Shown: positions 21,015 through 30,625 of the stretch, in pieces
Numbering within the stretch: the first letter of the stretch is position 1
How the letters are laid out: each line of letters begins with the position of its first letter
NCBI GenBank assembly: GCA_029215795.1
Contig: JARDYH010000006.1
Span: 24,505,501-24,569,500 of the forward strand
From: Anniella stebbinsi
Lineage: Eukaryota > Chordata > Lepidosauria > Squamata > Anniellidae
Direction of reading: 5' to 3'
Length of the DNA stretch: 64,000 nucleotides
Made by a program: the position numbers and the translations under genes
Notes under the pieces: model-generated
What the model was told of the DNA's origin: nothing
Database searches by the model: none
Seen by the model: only the letters and a program-made list of their open reading frames with translations

Positions 21015-21245
21015 ATAACTTACTGTGTGTTGACTCTTCCCCCCTCAGTTACCTAAAATGTCGTCCAAATGCTGCCAATAAACAACACTACGGACGATTG
21101 TTTCCTCCCTCTCCCCTCAGTTGATTATAGTGTCCTCCGTAACAGGCCAGTATCTCCTCTCACTCCAGTCTCATACCCCATACTCAAAGAGGAAGACATC
21201 ATTTCTTCAGAGCTAACCTCTCTGGAACATCAAAAGCACTTTGGG

Positions 21246-21561
21246 TAGGGCAACCATATGAAAAGGAGGACAGGGCTCCTGTATCTTTAACAGTTGTGTA
21301 GAAAAGGGAATTGCAGCAGGTGTCATTTGTATGCGTGCAGCATCCGGTGAAATTCGCTCTTCATCACAGCAGTTAAAGCTACAGGAGCTATACTAGAGTG
21401 ACCAGATACAAAAGAGGGCAGGGCTCCTGCAGCTTTAACTGTTGTGCTGAAGAGGGAATTTCACCAGGTGCTGCATGCATACAAATGATACTTGCTGAAA
21501 TTCCCTTTCCTATGCAAGTGTTAAAGATACAGGAGGCCTCCTTTCCATACGGTCACCCTGA
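21246..21561. mobile_element. long palindromic MITE, copy 2
   Basis: Same family as 13534-13853: starts TAGGGCAACCATATG, ends CATACGGTCACCCTGA, with inverted halves around 21400. More diverged from copies 1 and 3 (GTGCTGCATGCATAC in place of GAACTAATTGC). It sits just upstream of the DND1 CpG island. Confidence 0.85.
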
Positions 21562-22110
21562 CATTCGGGTCTTCTGTCCAGCTCAGTGTGCAGGAGTCTC
21601 GGAGGAGCCCACCAGTAGCAACGATCCCTTAGGAGCAAGACCGACTCCGTTCAAGAGGGCCAACTCCGAAGAAGGCGAGACTCAGATTACAAGGCAGCCT
21701 TACAGTTCAATGGAGTTCACCACTAAGCGTGTGCGACGAATGAATGCAGGGGCAAGGCCAGCGCGGAGGGAGGGAGGCAGGGAGCGAGGCCACGCGGGGG
21801 ACGGAAGCCGGGACCAGCCGAATCAAGAAGGCGACTGGGCGAGATGGCGTCGATGCCGCGTCCGCCGCCGCCGCCGCCGCCTCTCGGCTTGGCTGCACCT
21901 GAACAGGGAAGAAACACCCGCGGGGCCTGTGCCGCGTCTTCTCTCGCTCCCTCGCCCCCATTTGGCCCCGGGGCAGAGAAGGCCAACTCTGCGCATGCCC
22001 AGTTGCCTGCAGGCCACACCCAGGCACTCGACACGCGCCGATTCCTCCGCAGAGCGGGAAAGGCGCTTCCCACGATTCGGGAGTGCGCAGGCGCAGGGCC
22101 GTTGTTGCGA

Positions 22111-22115
22111 CCAAT
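22111..22115 (+). promoter_or_regulatory. CCAAT box
   Basis: GACCAATCAG lies 39 bp upstream of the TATA box inside the CpG island, the usual spacing for an NF-Y site. Confidence 0.6.
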
Positions 22116-22153
22116 CAGAAGTGGCCAAGAGAAACGCCTCGCGTCCGGCGCGT

Positions 22154-22160
22154 TATAAAA
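22154..22160 (+). promoter_or_regulatory. TATA box (TATAAAA)
   Basis: GCGTTATAAAAGG places the likely start of transcription near 22185, about 20 bp before the first ATG at 22206. Confidence 0.65.
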
Positions 22161-22205
22161 GGAGCCGCCGCCGCCGCCGCTGCCTCGTGAGAGGGTGTGG
22201 CTGCG

Positions 22206-22291
22206 ATGGCGGTGCGCGTGCGAGGCTGGGAAGGTGGCGGTGGCGCTATGGCCGAGGTGCGGCGGCAGGGCCAGGTGCGGGCGGCGGAGCA

Positions 22292-22328
<37 letters not shown>
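22206..22328 (+). CDS. DND1: DND1 exon 1 (candidate, poly-Q)
   Basis: Inferred first coding exon. An ATG at 22206, or better 22248 (GCTATGG), opens MAEVRRQGQVRAAEQE followed by 11 CAG codons. It would end at CAG|GTGCCG (22328), phase 0, which joins exon 2 (phase 0 at 23098) in frame. Supports: position just downstream of TATA and CpG island, and phase match. Against: the donor GTGCCG is weak, and human DND1 exon 1 is short (about 9 residues) and unrelated. Alternatives are a different donor further down the CpG island, or a non-coding first exon. Confidence 0.4.
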
Positions 22329-22329
<1 letters not shown>

Positions 22330-23097
22330 TGCCGCCGCCGCCGCCGCCTGGCTTTTCCCGCGCGTGGGGCTGGCGTGTTGTGTAGCGCGGCTATTGTGGG
22401 GTGGGGGAGAGGAGAGCATTAATTATATTATTCCTAAGGGGTGGTAGAAAAAATCGCGATGGGGCCGGTATTGCTGGAGGTGGGAGTGAAATCTCGTTCT
22501 CCGTCGTTAATGCACTGAGTAGCTAACGAAGGAAACAGCTAATGCCTCCATCTCAACTTTTTCTTCCTCCCTCCCCCTTGTTCAATATACGTCTGATGTT
22601 GTCGCTGAAATAACAGTTGAGTGCTTTAAAGGTTGGCTATGTTGTTATTTGGCGATATTACTTAAATAATGACATATCTACTCGGGATCAGTTCCTGACG
22701 AGCTTGGCACGTCTGTTCTGGCCATCAGCATTTGCCCTCCAGAACATTCCGCTTCTGGGGGGATGCGTGTGTGTTTTGGGCGGGGCCTTCCGCTTCTGAG
22801 AGCCACTGGGTCATCTAAGCAGCCTGCACTAGCCAATTGTTTGCTTGTGCTGTAGTACAGAGACGCTGTCTTTACCTATCAGTGAATCGGGGAGTCCAAA
22901 GTGGCTCTAGACAGACCACTTCCTCAGCTTCAGGTGCTGAAATCCAGGTAAAGGCTCCCAATTAAAATGATGCATAGGAGCCACTCGCTAGAGAACATTG
23001 CCCCTTAGCGAGGATTTTGTTTCTCATGCACTGCAGTGCCATCCCTGGAGCTGCTGGGTGGTGGACCCAGCTTGAGCCATGCTGTGTTTGTGTGTAG

Positions 23098-23227
23098 GTG
23101 CCTTCTCGGATATGGAGCGAAGAAGTTAACCAGGCAAACAAAGCTGCTCTTCTGGCTTGGGTAAAAGAGACAGGAATTCGGTTAGTGCAGATCAACGGCC
23201 AGAGAAAGTATGGTGGTCCTCCACCAG
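23098..23227 (+). CDS. DND1: DND1 exon 2
   Basis: Dead-end homolog 1 binds mRNA 3' UTRs in primordial germ cells, blocking microRNA access or recruiting deadenylase. This exon encodes the N-terminal conserved block [20 protein letters not shown] then [19 protein letters not shown], matching human ([20 protein letters not shown]). The acceptor is GTGTGTAG and the donor GTATGT. It enters in phase 0 and leaves after one base of a Gly codon. Confidence 0.96.
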
Positions 23228-23645
23228 GTATGTGGGAAACTGTCATCTTGTGCTCTAATTCAGTATTACAAACATAGATGTGTCATTTGGCTGCTGGCGA
23301 TACCATGAGCAGGTTAGGAGGTTGCATCCTTTCCTGTGAGATAACTTTCCATCATCGCTAGTGAATCTCTGTTTGCTGTGGATCTCTTTCCTTGCAGGAT
23401 GAATTGGCCCCAGAGTAAGGGAAGGGTGTTTAGATTTCCCTCTCAATGTCCAAATTCATGGAAGTGTTATATGAACTTGTAGTCAAGATCAGCTATGTAT
23501 GTACAGTCTTGCCCTATGTAGTAGGGTCTTGTAGGGGGTGGATGAAACTGGCATAAAGGGACAGTTTTTGGCAGGGTATCCTGTCTCTGAATGTGGTGGC
23601 AACAGCCCATTGGTGACCCTGTATTCATGCTTGTTCTTTCCGCAG
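23228..23645 (+). other. DND1 intron 2
   Basis: GTATGT...TTTCCGCAG; 418 bp, with no exon or recognisable repeat. Confidence 0.85.
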
Positions 23646-24107
23646 GCTGGGCTGGCAGTGTCCCACAATCTGGTTCGGAAGTTTTCATAGGGAAAATCCC
23701 GCAGGATATCTATGAGGATAAGCTAATTCCTCTGTTCCAGCGTGTGGGAAAGCTCTATGAATTTCGACTCATGATGACGTTCAGTGGACTTAACCGGGGC
23801 TTTGCCTATGCTAAATATATGAACCGGCGCAGTGCCCAGGAGGCTATTGCTGCGCTGAACAACTTTGAAGTCCAGGCTGGCTACCACATTTTAGTCTGTA
23901 GAAGTACTGACAAGTGTGAGCTGTGCATTGATGGTCTGGCATCCTCAGTGAAAGAGCACCAACTTATGCCAATGCTGCAGGAACTTACCACAGGAGTCCT
24001 GAGTGTGTCCTTGCATCCCAGCCCTTTCAGGAAGCATAGGCAGCTTGCAGAGGTGAAATATGTCTCTCATCAGGCTGCTGCGAAAGCCAAGAAATCACTC
24101 GTAGAAG
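23646..24107 (+). CDS. DND1: DND1 exon 3: RRM1 and degenerate RRM2
   Basis: 154 codons. RRM1 has RNP2 (VFIGKI) and RNP1 (RGFAYAKY), surrounded by the very conserved LIPLFQRVGKLYEFRLMMTF and SGLNRGFAYA. RRM2 starts at LVCRSTDKCELCIDGL and is degenerate in the family; it ends QAAAKAKKSLVEG. Acceptor CTTTCCGCAG. The donor is GTTTGT, non-optimal but the only one that keeps frame: G|GT AGC gives KKSLVE-GSLSVCGD, as in human KKALVEGQSHLCGE. A 2-base start and 1-base end make phase 1 on both sides. Confidence 0.97.
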
Positions 24108-24692
24108 GTTTGTCTCCTCTTACACCATTGATGATAATAGAAGAGGTTGGAGGATTAGATTTTTTTAATTTATTTATTGCATTTATATCCTGCCTTTTTT
24201 CCTTCAAGGAACCCACGGTAGTGTACATAATCCTCCTCCTCTCCATTTGATCGTCACAACAACACTGTGAGATAGATTGGGCTGAGAGTCTGTGACTCAC
24301 CCGCAGTCACCCATTGAGCTTCCGTGGCTGAGTGGAGTCTAGAACCCAGATCTCCCGACTCCCAGTCCAACATCTAACCATTACATCACCTTTTATTGTG
24401 CTAAGGGGTTGGCCTTTGCACTCACAGCCTAGAAATGTGTCGTTTAGTTATCAGTTCATGCAAAATTCAGTGTCATTAGTAGTAGTAGTAGTAGTCATTA
24501 ACCACTATGGCAACTTACTCCTGCAGTCTACATCAGACTGTGAAACTGAAGGTGCCCCAACAGCGTCAGTGGAAGAGAGTTAAACTCAGTTGAAATAGTT
24601 GTGTGATTTGGTTGCTGTAATCTATAATTGAGATGTTGGCAGATAAGCCCATATTTGAAGACAAATGGAAGCTGGTTTCTCCTCTTTTGCAG
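24108..24692 (+). other. DND1 intron 3
   Basis: 585 bp holding a minus-strand Sauria-type SINE and a short (TAG)n run at about 24478. Confidence 0.85.
24155..24393 (-). mobile_element. Sauria-type tRNA-derived SINE
   Basis: On the minus strand it begins GGTGATGTAATGGTTAGATG, with a box B-like GGGTTCTAGACTCC, continues CACTCAGCCACGGAAGCTCA and ACAGTGTTGTTGTGACGATC, and ends GGATATAAATGCAATAAATA. This is the layout of squamate SINEs: tRNA head and LINE-like tail. Best single hint of a squamate host. Confidence 0.85.
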
Positions 24693-25100
24693 GTAGCTTG
24701 TCAGTTTGTGGAGACCAAATTGAAGTGGATTGGCTGAAACCCAATATAAAACAGGAACTCCAAACTGTCCCAGAAATCCTGCCATCCAGTTTCACTAACA
24801 GAGATACCTCTAGCCAAGTGCTTTCTGGGCCTGTGGATTGCCACACGCTACCACGAGTGAGAAGCGTGTTGGACTACCTGAACATTCAGTGTGAGGAGCG
24901 GCAGTTGGGGACCCCTGTATTCCTCACAAAGTGTGTTCAAATGAACCTAGAAGGCTGGTTGCAGTTCTGGTATCAGGTGGTGATACCCAAATATCCAACT
25001 CCCTTCAGTGGGTTCATCTGGGTCAAGCCAGATTGCTTTGGCTTGGAAGACCATGAAAAGGCCAAGAATGCAGTGGCATTGCAGCTACTCAAAATTCTGG
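24693..25100 (+). CDS. DND1: DND1 exon 4: dsRBD-like domain
   Basis: 136 codons after a CTTTTGCAG acceptor. It reads SVCGDQIEVDWLKPNIKQEL, a variable middle, then GTPVFLTKCVQMN, WYQVVIPKYPTPFSGFIWVK and EKAKNAVALQLLKILG: the C-terminal double-stranded-RNA-binding fold of DND1 (human [30 protein letters not shown]). It ends at a strong donor, CTGG|GTAAGT. If not spliced here the frame runs KCPCTTYSA to a TAG at 25130-25132, giving an alternative C-terminus. Confidence 0.96.
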
Positions 25101-27184
25101 GTAAGTGTCCATGCACAACTTATTCTGCGTAGTCCAAAGCCAGCCCAGTGTTTCAGATTGCAAAGGTGGAATAAAGAACCACTAAGAATGACTTTACTTC
25201 AGTTGGATGCTGAGCAAGACGGTGCAGTTCTCTGCTATGTCGTGACAAAATGTCACGGGAAACTAGAAAATATCAAAACTGGGGGCTCTTTAGAAGGTGC
25301 CTTGCTTTTCTCAGTGGTTTGTTGGATCTTCAAAGTTGAAACATTTTCTGGAATCACAGCTATCATATGTAGACTTGTAGATCATGGAATGGATAAGTTA
25401 ACGGCGGAAGTGAAACAGTTTCCATGGACAAACAAGGCTTGTTGCAAGTCATGGCATGTGACTGGCATGGTCTGTATAATCAGTACCCAGTCGTAGCTTA
25501 TCAGGTTATCCAACCCCGAGCAGCATGGCTTGTTATGGGGTTATTTGACCCTCCCAACAATTTGTGCCACCTGGGTTTGGACAGCACAGTAAGTTATGCC
25601 TGGCATGGTCTGCGCCTCAAATAAGCCACTGTGGCTTATTGTGATTGTGCAAATTTTTGAGTTTGGTCTTTGAAACAGAACACTATTATAGCTTTTTAAT
25701 GCAATTACTGGGGTGGCATTAGTCTACCTATAAGCCTACAATACCCAACAACACAGTACAGATATTCTTACATATAGACCTGGTTGTCATGATCACAGTA
25801 GCTTCTATAAGTGGGTTGTGGCACTGGCTGGGTGGCTTTTGAATATTCAAGCCATGACCATAGCTGGTAATGTCCAAACTTGGTGTGGCTGGGTTGTGTA
25901 ACCACATAACCATAAAACTGGGTTCATACAACACGACAAGCCACAGTTATGGCTTGAATGGTTAAAGTGCCTGTCCACACATACCCACCATGGCTTAAGC
26001 TGTTTGATCATGAAAACTAGCCCAAAGTGTCAGTTATAATATAGTTGATGGTGATAATCTGTTCTCCACTGTGGGTGGTTATTCAATGCTACATTTTTAT
26101 TGCATCCCTCCATGTAGCTCAGGGCCTTCCCCCTACACTGCACATTCCCCTCTGCCCAAGTTTATTCTCACAAGCTTGTGAGGTAATGATGAAAATTTCA
26201 GGTGATCATGCGTTTTTCAGCTAAGCACATTGCAGAAACTATGTCTGAATTTTAAGGGATGGAGCACATAAGCACTGTGTCTGCTGAAAATTTCTCTTAC
26301 TTTCAAGGGCTCAAGAGCAGAAATAAAAATGTAAATGCAGCTTCTAACCTTTTATACTGATCTTGTAGTTAATCCATGCAAGATTGAGGTATGAGAGAGA
26401 TGTACCTCACACAGTTTGCTATTTTATAAATATAGGTGAGTCATGCAGAAATAGTTGAGATTTTACCAAGCCTGATAACGGCAGATTTCTAAGACTCTCC
26501 CTACTCTACCATTGAAACTTAAAAGCTCCAGGGATAATAGAAAATCATTTTAAAGGATAGCATGGAGTTCACAGAAATAAAGATGTAGCGGCTGCTCATG
26601 AGAATGATATTGCTGTAAAAATGGATCCTGTGCATCTTCTGTTGCATTACCTGAAGGTAAAGGGTAAATTATTCATGTCTTTGGTAGAACTATGGTCTAT
26701 TCTGCCAAGTTGCAACCAGTTACCTTTTGGATACTGAATAGGCTTGGGTAATGGTCTCTGTCTTAACCTTGGTATGATCTGGGAGCTTCTGCCGTACCAC
26801 ACACTGCCTTGTAGGCCACATCAGCCATAGCACCCGAGATCAATACACGCACACTCTCCTCCTTCCCTCCATTTTGCAAATTCATAGGGAGTCAATAATT
26901 GCCATGGTGGGTTTTTTTTACGTTGTCTAAAAGTTTGCTGCCATGTTGGAAGTGAGTTGCTGATGACTCCCCAAGTGAAAATAATTGAACTACTTGCTGC
27001 TCAGTTCTTCCATTCATTTTCATATTCACACCAATGTGAGATACAATGTACCAATTGTTCCTCAGAACCAAAGACTATCCTTCTCTGAAAAAACAAGTGC
27101 TTGAAAAAACCACCCTGATGCAGAGGCAGAATGCTTGGGAATGGTGGAAAAATCTGAAGCTTAAACTTTTTCTTTTTCGAACAG
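25101..27184 (+). other. DND1 last intron (inferred)
   Basis: GTAAGT to TTTTTCGAACAG. From 25400 to 26020 there are diffuse repeats built around AAGCCA/TGGCTT words, probably worn DNA transposons. No other exon-like block was recognised. Confidence 0.6.
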
Positions 27185-27201
27185 GATGCCCGGTAGCGTA
27201 A
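27185..27201 (+). CDS. DND1: DND1 terminal coding exon (inferred)
   Basis: A strong polypyrimidine tract and acceptor (CTTTTTCTTTTTCGAACAG) is followed by GATGCCCGGTAGCGTAA. Joined in phase to exon 4 this gives ...LLKILGCPVA and stop. The LG-hydrophobic ending suits a dsRBD helix end better than the read-through KCPCTTYSA. The exon is only 17 coding bases, so transcript data must decide. With exons 2-5 the protein is about 338 residues plus exon 1; human DND1 is 353. Confidence 0.5.
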
Positions 27202-27491
27202 GAGGCGTGTTGCAGAGAAACCATCCTTGATTCTAGGAGAGGCCCGTGTGTCTTACTCTTGCTCTTTTAAGCTGGCTTCACTGGGCAAATCCATGAGGAG
27301 GGTGGGTGCTTGGCTTTTCTATCTTGTTGGGAAGCATTGCTTTTTTGATGTGTTCTCTGTTCTGGTTATATTTTAATATTGAGTATGCAGATTAGAATTT
27401 CTGTACTAAGTTATTTATTGGGTTCATTCTGTGAGCAGCCTCTGTGCTTCTGAGAAAGGAAAGATGCATGCTACTTTGTCAGAAGACAATA
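27202..27491 (+). other. DND1: proximal DND1 3' UTR (inferred)
   Basis: Follows the inferred stop. It contains no AATAAA before the transposon at 27494, so the transcript presumably extends through or past it. Confidence 0.45.
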
Positions 27492-27885
27492 TACCGTATT
27501 TTCCGGCGTATAAGACGACCCCCAACTTTTCCAGTTAAAATATAGAGTTTGGGATATACTCGCCATATAAGACTACCCCTCTTCCAACGCACACCAAATA
27601 AAAATTAAAAAAACATCAGCATATGGTAATTTTAATTCAAATGCTTATGACATGCAGGTACTTAGCAGGAAAACTGTCACTTATAAACTTAAGGCTGTTT
27701 GTCATCAAACATGTAAACATAAAACAGTGCAAGTGGATTAAACTTTTCCTAATTCACTCAAAAGCTTAAAGGAAGGATAAGACAATAAACCCATGGGAGC
27801 TGCCATGCTGTTTGTTTTCTAAGCTGTCAACCAAACTGGAACTGATGATGATAGGAAGAAGATAGACTACCCCTCTTCCAACGCT

Positions 27886-28022
27886 AGGCTGACCATCTGA
27901 AAAGGAGGGCAGGGCTCCTGTAACTTTAACAGTTGTAGAGAAAAGGGGATTTCAGCCAGGGTCATTTGTATGCAATTAGTTCCTGGTGAAATTACCTCTT
28001 CATCACAACAGTTAAAGTTGCA
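27886..28022. mobile_element. half-copy of palindromic MITE
   Basis: Matches the left half of the family at 13534 (TAGGCTGACCATCTG, AACTTTAACAGTTGTAGAGA, ...CATCACAACAGTTAAAGTTG) but stops at the symmetry centre. It lies inside the larger transposon, so it inserted later or was captured. Confidence 0.8.
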
Positions 28023-28790
28023 TTTATAACCAAAAATTATTCCTATTTATCAGGGACAGTGCTTGTCTTCTAGGTAATGTGTTTCTGTGTATGAGTGTGT
28101 ATGCAGGAGAATATTAGGAATGGGGAACAGAAGTAAGGAGGGAGGGACGGGCATGTGGGGCAGACTTTTTACCCGCTATGGTTACTTCAGAAGCATCTCT
28201 CCATCATCCATCAGTTGCTTCAGGGTAGCCTGAGTGACCCACTAGGCAATGTGGGAGTCAATTCATCACTGATGCAGCCCCTGAGCGACCTCTTGTAGGA
28301 TAGGCCTGGGCAGACTTATGACTTGCCAAATCTAGGTTTTGTTTTACTAAAACCCCAAGACCCACCCCTTGGACTCTGATGCAAAAGACATATGGCAGGA
28401 ATAAAGGGATGCGGAACCCAGGAATGAGTTTGGAGGAGCAGAACTGAGTGAAGCAAAACCACCCCTGGTTCCTCCAACCTCTCTTCACGTCAGTAGTCTA
28501 CCTAATTTAGGCTGTGCAGGTATATAGGGGAGGAGGTGATTTTGTTGCTGTTATTAAACAATCAGCAGTCATGCCTTGAATAAAACAAACATCTGCTTGA
28601 GGCAGTACAAAGCCATGAGGTCTAGTAGCATTGATACGGTAACTTTCTCCTCCAGGAATTTAACTCACGCCCTTTTAGGGTCATCCAAAGCCTCCTCCCT
28701 TAAAGCGGCAACTATTGGGCACCCCCTCCTCCTCTTCGCGCCCCCCCTCCTCCTCTCCGCGCCCCCCCTCCTGCCCTCCGTGCGCCCCTT

Positions 28791-28985
28791 CCTTACCTTT
28801 CCTGGACGCCCGCTCCCGTCCTGTGCCGGCGGCTACTGCCAGGGGGCTTTGCGGCCTGCTCTAGAGTAAGCGCGCCGGGTGATGCGATCACCCAGCGCTC
28901 TACTCTAGAGCAGGCTGTGAAGCCCCCTGGCAGTAGCCGGCGCCGGACGGGAGCGGGTGTCCTGGAAAGGTAAGGGCCCCCTCCT
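28791..28985. repeat. GC-rich palindrome 1
   Basis: CCTTACCTTTCCTGGACGCC at the left is mirrored by GTGTCCTGGAAAGGTAAGG at the right, with a centre at GGGTGATGCGATCACCC. The arms are about 85-90 bp with few mismatches and contain CTGCTCTAGAGTA and GGGAGCGGG/CCCGCTCCC. Confidence 0.85.
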
Positions 28986-29045
28986 CCCCTCTGTGCGCCC
29001 CCTCCTCCCCTCTGTGCGCCCCCTCCTCCCCTCCGTGCGCCCCCT

Positions 29046-29233
29046 CCTTACCTTTCCTGGACGCCCGCTCCCGTCCTGCGCCGGCGGCTACTGCCAGCGG
29101 GCTTTGTGGCCTGCTCTAGAGTAGTGCGCCGGGTGATGACATCACCCGGCGCGCCACCCTGGAGCAGGCTGCGAAGCCCGCTGGTAGTAGCTGCCGGCGC
29201 AGGACGGGAGCGGGCATCCCAGAAAGGTAAGGG
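29046..29233. repeat. GC-rich palindrome 2
   Basis: A second copy of the same palindrome, centre GGGTGATGACATCACCC, about 255 bp after the first. A third, partial left arm follows at 29281. The spacers are CCCCTCCTCC/GTGCGCC runs. Confidence 0.85.
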
Positions 29234-29473
29234 TCCCCCTCCTCCCCTCCGTGCGCCCCCCTCCCCTCCGCGCGCCCCCTCCTTACCTTTCCGGGATGCC
29301 CGCTCCCGTCCGGCGCGACGACCCCCGACTTTAGAGACGATTTTCCAGGGTTAAAAAGTCGTCTTATACGCTGGAAAATACGGTACTGAAACCATAAAGC
29401 ATTGTGCCTGTAACCAAAACGAGTCTATACCTGAGGAAACCATCACGCTTATTGACTTGCATATACTTCTGTT

Positions 29474-29479
29474 AATAAA
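29474..29479 (+). terminator. candidate DND1 poly(A) signal
   Basis: GTTAATAAATC is followed by TTGTTTATTTACAACTGGTGTG, a GT-rich downstream element. It is the first good signal outside the transposon after the DND1 stop. AATAAA also occurs inside the transposon (about 27597, 27784). Confidence 0.5.
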
Positions 29480-29664
29480 TCTTGTTTATTTACAACTGGT
29501 GTGATCATTGGAATTGTACCTGAGTAAGGTACTGGTGGCAGTGGACATAAGAAGGGGGATTTGAGGGCTAGGGTTCTGGGCTGTGGAGCCGTGGGGCCTA
29601 GAAGAATAAAGGCGGGACGGGAGCAGCAGCAGTAGCCCTAAATTCTCAAACACGTCATAAGCAC

Positions 29665-29680
29665 GGGGGGGGGGGGGGGG
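29665..29680 (+). repeat. G16 homopolymer
   Basis: Sixteen consecutive G. Nothing else is recognised between 29500 and 29790. Confidence 0.95.
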
Positions 29681-29794
29681 TTGAAGTAAGCCCTGAGTGC
29701 GAGTGGTGTGGACAGCCCTGTTGTGTAGCCTGGTGAGTGGCACAGGTACAGGCAGAGCGTCACAGGGCCACCCTGCGGAGGTCCTCTGAGGATC

Positions 29795-30625
29795 AACTTA
29801 AAGTCTGGTTAAATAAGCATGTAAGGATACAATCCTTCAGATAACCTGGCCCCAAGTCATTGTGGGCTTTATAGGTTAAAACGCGCTTTGATTTGGGCCC
29901 AGAAATTGAGTTTGAATGAAAAGGCACTGGCATAATATGATTGAAATAGCTAGTCTTAGTCAACAATGTAGCCTCCCTGTTTTGGATCAGTTGAAGTTTA
30001 TGGACTATTTTCAGAGGCAGCCCCATGTACAACACCTTGTAGTAACATAAATGGGAGATTACCAGAGCAAGGAGAACTATGGCAGGGCTATATCTGGCCA
30101 GATAGGGTTGAAGTTGGTATCCTAAGCTAAGATGAAGATGATAAAAGATGTTTTGTGACACCTAAGGTATCTTGTGCCTCCCGTGATAGTGATGGATGCA
30201 GAAGCACCTCCTCAAACTGTGAGTTTGATCCTTTACGAGGGCATGCAACCCCCTCCAGAACAGGTTGGAAACCATTTGACTAGGCAGAAGAATAACTCCA
30301 TCTTGTCTGGATTGAGTCTCAGTTTATTGGCCCTCACCCAGTCCATTGCCATGCCCTGACCCAGATTCAGGACATCAACTCCCTCACCAGGATTAGATGA
30401 AAAAGAGGGATTGATCTTGGTGTCATCTGTATAGGTGTGACAACTCATGCCAAATCTCCAAATGACCTCAGCCAGCAGTTTCATGTAGATATTAATTAGC
30501 ATGGGGGATAAAGTAGAACCTGCAAAGCTCTGTATAACTGCCAGGGGGCAGAGTAATAATCCCCCAGCACCACCTTCAAAATTGGCCATCTAAGTAGGAG
30601 TAGAACTCCTGAAATACAGTGCCCA
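29795..30625 (-). mobile_element. L2 LINE 3' part, decayed
   Basis: Minus-strand text includes GSTLSPMLINIYMKLLAEVI, HTYTDDTKINPSF (the Y-x-DD box), DWVRANKLRLNPDKMELF, then GLPLKIVHKLQLIQNREATL and NDLGPGYLKDCI. There are several frameshifts. The motif order is that of L2 RT. Confidence 0.88.

Larger units (their letters stand above)
21590..22480. promoter_or_regulatory. CpG island of DND1
   Basis: A strongly GC- and CpG-rich stretch with CCG repeats (21860-21880, 22165-22180, 22333-22348), unlike the AT-rich surroundings. It contains the CCAAT and TATA boxes. Long overlapping open frames here are a by-product of GC richness. Confidence 0.85.
27494..29383. mobile_element. 1.9 kb non-autonomous DNA transposon, TA target duplication
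   Basis: The left end CCGTATTTTCCGGCGTATAA and the right end TTATACGCTGGAAAATACGG are inverted repeats of 26 bp with one mismatch, flanked by TA on both sides (27492 and 29384). No transposase is seen. Inside are a half-copy of the palindromic MITE, a 21-bp direct repeat (AGACTACCCCTCTTCCAACG, at about 27570 and 27864), and a GC-rich palindrome array (28716-29325). The TA duplication and CCGTATTTTCCGG end suggest an ISL2EU-like or related superfamily; tentative. Confidence 0.85.

Noticed and set aside
21398..22447. 349-codon open frame on the plus strand and long overlapping frames on both strands
   Set aside because: It runs through a MITE and the CpG island; its composition (Arg, Ala, Gly runs) follows from GC-rich sequence and there is no conserved domain.
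24155..24393. A functional tRNA gene on the minus strand
   Set aside because: Only the box A/B-like head of a SINE is present; it continues into a SINE body and LINE-like tail.
28576..29354. Proline-rich proteins in the GC-rich region
   Set aside because: Frames come from C-rich spacers and palindrome arms inside a DNA transposon; no conserved coding signal.
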